A DNA stretch of 13,719 bases, from the NCBI GenBank assembly GCA_049287565.1, contig JBAQGA010000128.1, positions 1-13,719 on the forward strand, read 5' to 3'. The notes below the pieces were generated by a model. It had not been told where the DNA came from. It ran no database searches and worked only from the letters and a program-made list of their open reading frames with translations. The position numbers and the translations under genes were made by a program. This DNA comes from UBA8522 sp049287565. Its GTDB lineage: Bacteria > Acidobacteriota > Aminicenantia > Aminicenantales > UBA8522. This document shows positions 1 through 5,334 of the stretch, one piece after another (within the stretch, counting starts at the first letter, position 1; each line of letters opens with the position of its first letter).

Positions 1-82
1 AGCCGCGACGCATCGACCGAATGGCCTTGAGACTGTCGAGGATGGCCAGACGCTGGGCTTCGATTTGTTGAAGGAGATCCAT
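1..82 (-). CDS. Truncated gene, N-terminal 27 codons only (possible DUF6788-like protein)
   Basis: The window edge cuts this gene. Reading leftward from the ATG at 82-80 gives MDLLQQIEAQ, then a helix-like stretch ending in IRSMRRG. The start is well supported: an AGGAGG Shine-Dalgarno lies at 92-87, four bases before the ATG, and a promoter and operator sit just upstream. The short N-terminal helix ending in IRSMRRG resembles, from memory, the start of small DUF6788-type proteins that are often found near mobile elements. That match is weak because only 27 residues are visible. No function is assigned. Confidence 0.55.
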   Translation of the reverse strand, partial: MDLLQQIEAQRLAILDSLKAIRSMRRG

Positions 83-97
83 TGTCCCTCCTGATAA

Positions 98-115
98 TGT
101 AGCACTATTGCTACA
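98..115. promoter_or_regulatory. Perfect 7-bp inverted repeat, probable repressor operator
   Basis: The sequence TGTAGCA-CTAT-TGCTACA is an exact dyad with a 4-nt centre. It overlaps the -10 hexamer and the expected start site of the minus-strand promoter and ends 6 bp before its Shine-Dalgarno site. Dyads built on TGTA/TACA are typical of winged-helix repressors such as the BlaI/MecI and PadR families. No regulator gene is in the window, so its identity is inference. Confidence 0.55.
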
Positions 116-141
116 CTAACAGAGATCCGCCCTCCTGTCAA
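113..141 (-). promoter_or_regulatory. Sigma-70-like promoter of the truncated left-end gene
   Basis: On the minus strand a perfect TTGACA -35 (141-136) is followed after 17 bp by TAGTGT (118-113), a partial -10 match (3 of 6). Transcription would start near 106, giving a leader of about 24 nt that contains the AGGAGG site. The -10 and the predicted start are covered by the inverted repeat at 98-115, as expected of a repressible promoter. Confidence 0.5.
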
Positions 142-208
142 GCCCCTTAACCCATTTCTATGACGTAGGCCCGCGGCAAGGTGTCCCCTTTTTTCCGAGG
201 GGAAAATC

Positions 209-235
209 TGGTATAATGACGCCGCCATCGAGGAG
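209..235 (+). promoter_or_regulatory. Extended -10 promoter and RBS of the rpmE-prfA-prmC operon
   Basis: A consensus TATAAT lies at 212-217, preceded by TG one base upstream (209-210), which makes an extended -10 (TGGTATAAT). The -35 region is only a T-run (189-194), and the extended -10 could compensate for that. Transcription would begin near 224. AGGAG at 231-235 sits 9 bases before the ATG at 245, which favours that start over the in-frame GTG at 239, only 3 bases away. Confidence 0.65.
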
Positions 236-244
236 ATTGTGACG

Positions 245-451
245 ATGAAAAAAGGTATCCATCCCGAATATGGGGAATGCCGGGTGACCTGCGCCTGCGG
301 CAACACCTTTCTCACCCGCTCCACCAAGCAAGAGATCCGGGTTGAAATCTGCTCCCAGTGCCACCCCTTCTTCACGGGCAAGCAGAGGCTCATGGACAGC
401 GCCGGCCGCATCGAGAAGTTCAGGAAGAAATATGGCGACCGCAAAAAGTAA
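245..451 (+). CDS. rpmE: 50S ribosomal protein L31, zinc-binding type
   Basis: This 68-residue protein is a clear L31, a component of the large ribosomal subunit that helps bridge to the small subunit. It opens with MKKGIHPEY and contains the family hallmark CSQCHPFFTGKQR near residues 36-48. Cys16, Cys18, Cys36 and Cys39 are all present, so this is the zinc-binding (C+) form rather than the Cys-free paralogue made under zinc starvation. The start at 245 is chosen because AGGAG lies 9 bases upstream and because homologues begin at this MKK. It is the first gene of an operon with prfA, whose ATG follows after 2 bases. Confidence 0.96.
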   Translation: MKKGIHPEYGECRVTCACGNTFLTRSTKQEIRVEICSQCHPFFTGKQRLMDSAGRIEKFRKKYGDRKK

Positions 452-453
452 CC

Positions 454-1536
454 ATGTTTTCCCAGGAACTGGAGTCGATTGAGGAAAAATACCGCCGTCT
501 GACCCTCGCCCTCTCCGATCCCGCCCTTCTCTCCAACCCCCAGAAATTCAAGGACGTCTCCAAGGAACGGGCGGAGCTCGAGCCTCTGGTCAGAAAATAC
601 GAGGACTACAAGAAGGTCAAAAAGCACCTCCGTGATTCCGAGCTGCTCCTGGCCGATAAGGAAGCCGACGCCGAACTCCATAGCCTCGCCGAAAGCGACC
701 TCAGGGAGCTCTCGGAGAAAGCCGGGAAGCTCGAGGAGGAGCTCAAGATCCTTTTGCTTCCCAAGGACCCGCACGACGAGAAGAACGTCATCCTGGAAAT
801 CCGGGCCGGCGCCGGAGGCGACGAGTCCTCGCTCTTCGCCCAGGACCTCTTCCGGATGTACTCCCGGTTCGCCGAGAACCGGGGCTGGCAGTTCGAGGTC
901 ATGCAGACGAGCCTCTCGCCGATCGGCGGTTTCAAGGAGATTATCGTCAACATCCGGGGCAAGAAAGTCTACAGCTCCCTCAAATACGAAAGCGGCGTCC
1001 ACCGTGTCCAGCGGGTCCCCAAGACGGAAGCCTCCGGCCGCATCCACACTTCGACCGTGACCGTGGCCGTCCTCCCCGAAGCGGACGAAGTGGACGTGAA
1101 GATTGACGCCAAGGACCTGAAGGTCGAGGCATTCGGGGCATCAGGCCCGGGAGGCCAGAACGTCAACCGCAACTACACCGCTATCCGCCTCACCCACAGG
1201 CCCTCCGGCCTCGTGGTTTCCTGCCAGGACGAGAAGTCCCAGCACCGCAACAAGGAGAAGGCCCTGCGCATCCTGCGGTCGCGCCTGTTGGACATCGCCC
1301 AGAGCAAGCAGGCCGCAGCCATCGCCCAGAGCCGCCGTTCCCAGGTCGGGACGGGGGAGAGGAGCGAGAAGATCCGGACCTACAATTTTCCCCAGTCCCG
1401 CGTCACCGACCACCGGATCAACCTCACGGTCCACAACCTCCAGGGCGTTCTCGACGGCGACCTGGGGGAGATCATCGATCAAATCATCCACCAGACCCAG
1501 GCCCGGTTGCTCGAAAGCCAGGCGGCCACCCCCTGA
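454..1536 (+). CDS. prfA: Peptide chain release factor 1
   Basis: This 360-residue protein has normal RF1 length. RF1 recognises UAA and UAG stop codons and triggers peptide release. The GGQ motif (residues 233-235, in SGPGGQNVN) enters the peptidyl-transferase centre; its glutamine is the expected target of PrmC. The stop-codon recognition tripeptide is Pro-Lys-Thr at 189-191, a PxT motif, which marks RF1 rather than RF2 (SPF). The N-terminal helical domain and GAGGDES segment are typical. The ATG at 454 is used because an upstream extension would run back through rpmE in another frame. The RBS is weak, so coupling to rpmE translation is likely. prmC starts directly after its stop codon. Confidence 0.97.
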   Translation: MFSQELESIEEKYRRLTLALSDPALLSNPQKFKDVSKERAELEPLVRKYEDYKKVKKHLRDSELLLADKEADAELHSLAESDLRELSEKAGKLEEELKILLLPKDPHDEKNVILEIRAGAGGDESSLFAQDLFRMYSRFAENRGWQFEVMQTSLSPIGGFKEIIVNIRGKKVYSSLKYESGVHRVQRVPKTEASGRIHTSTVTVAVLPEADEVDVKIDAKDLKVEAFGASGPGGQNVNRNYTAIRLTHRPSGLVVSCQDEKSQHRNKEKALRILRSRLLDIAQSKQAAAIAQSRRSQVGTGERSEKIRTYNFPQSRVTDHRINLTVHNLQGVLDGDLGEIIDQIIHQTQARLLESQAATP

Positions 1537-2532
1537 GTGGAAGGCTGGTCGTTGAGCACTTTCCAGCAACTTTTCCGGAAGGGGCGGAGTCTTCTCAGTG
1601 CTGTCCCGGCGCCTTCCGTCGAAGCCAAAGTTCTCCTTCTCGAGGCCGCTCGCATAGGCGAGGTCGAGTGGTTGGCTTCCCCGAATCGGCGAGTCTCCAA
1701 GCGCGAAGAGATCAGGTATCTGCGGCTTATAGAGCGGCGGCTTTCGGGCATTCCCCTGGCCTACATCACCGGGAAGAAGGAGTTCTGGTCCCTGTCTCTC
1801 CGCATCATGCCCGGCGTTCTTATTCCCCGGCCGGAGACCGAGCTCACCGTTGAAAAAACGCTCGAACTTGCCGGCAGGCGGAACCCGACAATTGTCGACA
1901 TCGGAACGGGCTGCGGGAACATCGCCCTCGCCTTGGCCAAAGAATTGCCGCGGGCCCGGATATTCGCCACCGATGTCTCGGCGAGAGCGCTCCGGAATGC
2001 GGAGCTCAACGCCCGCGATCATGGGCTGGGGAATGTGAATTTCGTTAGGGGGAGCCTTTTTTCCGCCCTGCGTGGCCTTGGACTCGAAGCAAAGTGTGAT
2101 TTCGTTGTCTCAAACCCGCCCTATGTCTCAGCCGCCGACTGGGAGACACTTCCCGCCGAGGTCAAGAACCATGAGCCCCGCCGCGCCCTGGTCGGCGGAG
2201 AAACGGGCCTGGAATTCATCCGGCGCCTGGTCAAGGGCTCGCCGGCCTTTCTCAGACCCGGCGGCTGTCTTCTTTTCGAGGTCGGGGAGGGCCAGGCAGG
2301 GCAGGCGATCGCGTTGCTCACGCAAACGCGATCAGTATCCGCGCGTTGTAATTGCGAGCAACACAGTGACGAAGCAATCCCCCTTTCTTGCCGTGAGATT
2401 GCTTCGGTCGCTCCGCTCCCTCGCAATGACAGTTTATCTAAATCATCCGTGTCGATCCGATACTTCAGGGACGTGGAGTCCTTTAAGGATCTGCGGGGAA
2501 TTACAAGAGTCATCCAAGCCCGCCGCGTTTAA
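1537..2532 (+). CDS. prmC: Release factor glutamine N5-methyltransferase, carrying an in-frame repeat insertion
   Basis: PrmC (HemK family) uses S-adenosylmethionine to methylate the GGQ glutamine of release factors. The SAM-binding loop DIGTGCG is at residues 121-127 and the catalytic NPPY motif at 193-196. A PrmC-like N-terminal helical domain and the linker IPLAYITGKKEFW precede them. The protein is 331 residues, roughly 40 longer than usual. The excess lies near residues 271-298, encoded by a palindromic repeat (2348-2430), after which the conserved C-terminus resumes (FKDLRGITRVIQARR). The GTG at 1537 abuts the prfA stop. A TTG at 1552 with GGAAGG upstream is an alternative start. The stop overlaps that of the convergent HD-GYP gene by 4 bp. 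Confidence 0.93.
   Translation: MEGWSLSTFQQLFRKGRSLLSAVPAPSVEAKVLLLEAARIGEVEWLASPNRRVSKREEIRYLRLIERRLSGIPLAYITGKKEFWSLSLRIMPGVLIPRPETELTVEKTLELAGRRNPTIVDIGTGCGNIALALAKELPRARIFATDVSARALRNAELNARDHGLGNVNFVRGSLFSALRGLGLEAKCDFVVSNPPYVSAADWETLPAEVKNHEPRRALVGGETGLEFIRRLVKGSPAFLRPGGCLLFEVGEGQAGQAIALLTQTRSVSARCNCEQHSDEAIPLSCREIASVAPLPRNDSLSKSSVSIRYFRDVESFKDLRGITRVIQARRV
2348..2430. repeat. Dispersed palindromic repeat inserted in prmC
   Basis: The left arm (2348-2379) and right arm (2397-2430) are imperfect reverse complements around a 17-nt loop. The ends read GTAATTGCGAG and CTCGCAATGAC, and the inner ends read GAAGCAATC and GATTGCTTC. From memory this belongs to a family of small palindromes ending in GTCATTGCGAG that is scattered through many bacterial genomes, usually between genes. 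Here it is translated in frame within prmC. No target-site duplication is evident. Confidence 0.8.
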
Positions 2533-3632
2533 GCCTGGTGGCGGTTCAGAAGCGCTGAGAAGCTCTCCAGGTTGAGGATGTGCCTCGTCGTCTCGTAGCG
2601 GATTTTTTCCCATCCCTCCAGCGCGAGCGAGCAGAAGGCGTCCACGACCGTGGGGTCGAACTGGCCCCTCCGGTTATCCTCGATCTCCCTTCTGGCCGTC
2701 GCGAAGTCCCGCTCCTTCCGGTAGGGGCGGTGGGAAGTGATGGCGTCCAGGGCATCGGCCAGGGCGAACATCCGGGCTTCGAGCGGAATGGCCTCTCCCT
2801 TCAGCCCCTTGGGGTACCCCGACCCGTCGTATTTCTCGTGGTGGTAGAGGATGACATGGCCCACTTCCTCGACCAGCTTGATTTCTTTGATCAGCCCGTA
2901 GCCCAGGACGGGGTGGAGCTTGATCTTTTCCCATTCGGAGGCCGACAACCGGCCGGGTTTCTTCAGGATCGCGTCCGGGATGGCGATCTTCCCGATGTCG
3001 TGGAGCAGCGCCCCTTTCCGGATGTTATCCAGCGTGTCTTCATCGGTGATCCCGACAAGCTTGGCGAGGGTCTGACAGTACTTGGCGACGGTGATGGAGT
3101 GTCCGAACGTCTCGACGTCCCTCAGGTCCAGAGCCGTCATCAGGTTCTCCAGGGTGGCCGTGTAGATTTCTTCGAGCTCCAGGGCCTTATTGCTGTTCCG
3201 GGACTTTTCCTGCTTCAGGAGCTTCAGACGCCGGTCGTAGGTCGTATTCTCGCGGACGAGCTTTTTTCTGGCCAACTCGTTCTTGACCGCCGAGAAGAGG
3301 CTCCCCCAGTTGTCCGAACCGACGATCTGGTCGACAAGGTCCTGCCGGAGCAACGTGATGCCCGCATCCGAGTCCTCCGGCCGAAGAAGGGCGATGAGGG
3401 ATACCTCGGGAAAGGTCTTTCTCACCCGGTGGAGAAGGTCCGTCCGGGCGGCGCTGAGCCGGACCAGGCTGACCACCGCGATGCCGGGCGTTTCGGGATG
3501 ATTCTTCTCGCCCAGGAAGGCGGAGAGAGAAGCGAACGTTCTGACATCCAGGGCCATCCGGGCCAGGAACTGGGCCGTCCGGTCTTTCCTGCCCGGGTCT
3601 TCATCTATGATGGCGATCGCCGATCGTTCCAT
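2529..3632 (-). CDS. HD-GYP cyclic-di-GMP phosphodiesterase with degenerate receiver domain
   Basis: This 367-residue protein joins an N-terminal receiver-like domain (about 1-120), a short coiled linker and an HD-GYP domain (about 155-350). HD-GYP enzymes hydrolyse cyclic-di-GMP. The metal-binding HD pair is His211-Asp212 (LLHDIGK), and the signature HHEKYDGSGYP spans 264-274, so the active site looks intact. The receiver is probably not phosphorylated: the usual acceptor Asp after beta-3 is Ser55 (AVVSLVR), although acidic residues DED at 10-12 remain. The start is placed at 3632 because AAAGGAG sits 7 bases upstream; an in-frame ATG at 3668 lacks such support. Its stop overlaps that of prmC. 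A GGDEF protein follows in the same orientation beyond a coiled-coil gene. Confidence 0.93.
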   Translation of the reverse strand: MERSAIAIIDEDPGRKDRTAQFLARMALDVRTFASLSAFLGEKNHPETPGIAVVSLVRLSAARTDLLHRVRKTFPEVSLIALLRPEDSDAGITLLRQDLVDQIVGSDNWGSLFSAVKNELARKKLVRENTTYDRRLKLLKQEKSRNSNKALELEEIYTATLENLMTALDLRDVETFGHSITVAKYCQTLAKLVGITDEDTLDNIRKGALLHDIGKIAIPDAILKKPGRLSASEWEKIKLHPVLGYGLIKEIKLVEEVGHVILYHHEKYDGSGYPKGLKGEAIPLEARMFALADALDAITSHRPYRKERDFATARREIEDNRRGQFDPTVVDAFCSLALEGWEKIRYETTRHILNLESFSALLNRHQA

Positions 3633-3682
3633 GCCCGCACTCCTTTCCCCGCCAGATGTCGCTTCCATTGGCCTGACGTCTG

Positions 3683-3712
3683 TTTATAATACATTTATTA
3701 TTTCCAGTGCAA
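3683..3712 (-). promoter_or_regulatory. Putative promoter of the HD-GYP gene
   Basis: On the minus strand TTGCAC (3712-3707) is followed after 18 bp by TATAAA (3688-3683), about 50 bp before the start codon. The -35 match is poor. The AT-rich spacer contains a perfect 6-bp dyad, ATAATA-CATT-TATTAT (3686-3701), which touches the -10 and could be an operator. Confidence 0.4.
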
Positions 3713-3732
3713 GTTAAAAAAAAGATGGACAA

Positions 3733-3780
3733 ATGGGGACGGCCTCATCCCTAATTCAGTAATTCAGGTCATGTCCCCAT
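3733..3780. repeat. REP-like palindrome with ATGGGGAC / GTCCCCAT ends
   Basis: ATGGGGAC (3733-3740) and GTCCCCAT (3773-3780) are exact 8-bp inverted ends of a 48-bp unit. Inside is a direct repeat, TAATTCAG-TAATTCAG (3752-3767). Short units bounded by GGGGAC/GTCCCC are common intergenic repeats in many genomes and are often attributed to RAYT-type transposases. That link is from memory and is not shown here. Confidence 0.5.
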
Positions 3781-3877
3781 AATTTCCGGTGTCGTCCGTC
3801 GCGGGGATTCCGTCTCATCGTTCAGGGTGAGCACAGAAGGGCAAAATTACCCCCGAGAATCGTCCGGAGAGGTGATT

Positions 3878-3899
3878 GTCAGCCCGGCCGGGCTCTGAC
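3878..3899. repeat. GC-rich dyad, function unknown
   Basis: AGCCCGGCCGGGCT (3881-3894) is a perfect 14-bp palindrome. The outer bases GTCAG and CTGAC extend it into a hairpin with a 2-nt bulge. It lies in the divergent intergenic region, about 70 bp upstream of the promoter of the coiled-coil gene. No T-run follows on either strand, so it is not a convincing terminator. Confidence 0.35.
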
Positions 3900-3970
3900 A
3901 CACTATGGCCGTGAAAGCGATGAAAGCCCTGTTGTCCAGGCCGTTCCTTACGGGATTGGGCCTGGGCTTC

Positions 3971-3999
3971 TTGACACTTTGCGCAGCCGGGATTAAGAT
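3971..3999 (+). promoter_or_regulatory. Sigma-70 promoter of the coiled-coil gene
   Basis: A perfect TTGACA (3971-3976) is separated by 17 bp from TAAGAT (3994-3999), a 4-of-6 match to the -10. Transcription would start near 4006, giving a leader of about 93 nt before the ATG at 4099. The rest of 3781-3970 contains no convincing gene. Confidence 0.55.
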
Positions 4000-4098
4000 G
4001 AAAAAAAAGAATAAGTTACCCAACCTGGGTGTTGTCCCGATCGCCGGCAAGAGGAAGGCTTGGATAGGGGACGGGTATCGAAGAAAAGGAGATTGAAG

Positions 4099-5334
4099 AT
4101 GGCTGAGAAAGACGCAAACATGAAGAACTCCGTCGTCGTCATCGAAGAGATCGAAGCCAAGATCGAGAGCCTCTGGCTCAAGCGCAAAGAGGAAGTGGAG
4201 AACGAGCTCGAAGAAAAAATCCGAGCGGAGAGAGAAGAAGCCGGCAAGAAGATCGAAGCCATCGAGAAAGAACTGGAGAACGGGAGGGCCATCCTCAGTG
4301 ATTACCGGAGCGTGGTCACCGAGTTCGAAAGCGAGCGCTCTTCCCTGCAGAGACAGATCAAGGAACATTTCGAAAAAGCCGTCGAGTACCAGACCGAGAT
4401 CGAAAAGATGGCCGGCCAGACCATGGAGGAACTGCGCCTGGTCAACGACCTTAACAAAAAGCTGGAGGCCATCCAGCATTCCGCCGAGGATAAGGTCAAC
4501 GGTTTCCGCAAGGACCTCGAAGAGAGGTTCGGCATCGTGGCCCAGCTGCCCGAATCCCAGGAAGAGGACGAGCTGAAGGTCGACCTCGAGCAGGAGCTGG
4601 TGAAACTCAGAAAGATCAAAGAGATTCTGGAAGCAGAGACCGTTCAGGGAGGGGATATCGAGGTGGAAGACGCGACGGAAGCCGAGGGAAAAAAATCCGG
4701 CCTCTCAACCCTACTCGAGGTCAACAACGACATCCCTCCCGCCAGCGAGGTCGTCGAACAGTCACTGGCCGAGGAGGCCGAGGAAACGGCGGCCGGAGAG
4801 GATCAGGCCGTAGAGAAGGCCCAGGATGAAGAGAAAGAGCATTTCCAGAATCTCTTCGAGGTCCTGGAGAAATACCGCAAGGTCGAAGCCCGCAACGGAA
4901 ACGGTGAGATCAGCTTCTTCCAAAAGGAGGACAAGATCATCCTGGACGGAGAATACATGGTCGCTTCGATCGATGAATCCCTGGAAGAGGCCAAAAGGCT
5001 CTACCTGAAGCTCGACCAGACCGAATCTCCGAAGGAGCAGTTCTTCATTAAGCAGGAGATCATCAACCACCAGGAGATCCTGAGAAAATATATCCTCCGC
5101 AACCTCAAGATGTGCGAGAGGGAAAACGCGGCCCTGCCCCAGTTCACCACCGAGATCCTCAATATGGACATCGTCAAGGACATTCTCGAGAAGCTGAGCA
5201 TGGAGAACTGGAGCAACCCGGTCGACTTCGATGCCTTCCGCACCCAGATCGAAGCCCTCAAGGACACCTATTACGCCAGGATTACTCCTCCTGTCCACTA
5301 TCTTCGGTCGTTGATCGAGGAGTTGGAAGCCTAG
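4099..5334 (+). CDS. Acidic coiled-coil protein of unknown function
   Basis: I do not recognise this 411-residue protein. The first 130 or so residues are rich in Glu, Lys and Leu in heptad-like spacing and should form long coiled coils. A second helical stretch covers about 155-190. A highly acidic, Ala/Glu-rich low-complexity linker runs from about 190 to 245. The last 165 residues look like a folded helical domain, with motifs such as FQNLFEVLEKYRK and a C-terminal HYLRSLIEELEA. There is no signal peptide or membrane segment, so it is probably cytoplasmic. AAAGGAG lies about 7 bases before the ATG at 4099; longer in-frame starts (4060) lack an RBS. It lies between a cyclic-di-GMP phosphodiesterase gene and a diguanylate cyclase gene, which suggests but does not prove a link to that signalling. 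Confidence 0.85.
   Translation: MAEKDANMKNSVVVIEEIEAKIESLWLKRKEEVENELEEKIRAEREEAGKKIEAIEKELENGRAILSDYRSVVTEFESERSSLQRQIKEHFEKAVEYQTEIEKMAGQTMEELRLVNDLNKKLEAIQHSAEDKVNGFRKDLEERFGIVAQLPESQEEDELKVDLEQELVKLRKIKEILEAETVQGGDIEVEDATEAEGKKSGLSTLLEVNNDIPPASEVVEQSLAEEAEETAAGEDQAVEKAQDEEKEHFQNLFEVLEKYRKVEARNGNGEISFFQKEDKIILDGEYMVASIDESLEEAKRLYLKLDQTESPKEQFFIKQEIINHQEILRKYILRNLKMCERENAALPQFTTEILNMDIVKDILEKLSMENWSNPVDFDAFRTQIEALKDTYYARITPPVHYLRSLIEELEA

Noticed and set aside
2580..3689. 369-codon plus-strand frame opposite the HD-GYP gene
   Set aside because: The minus strand has unmistakable HD-GYP motifs and a strong RBS; the plus frame is a GC-rich shadow without domain features.
3905..4096. 63-codon open frame upstream of the coiled-coil gene
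   Set aside because: It has no Shine-Dalgarno site, a good TTGACA-N17-TAAGAT promoter lies inside it, and it ends over the RBS of the next gene; it reads as leader and promoter DNA.
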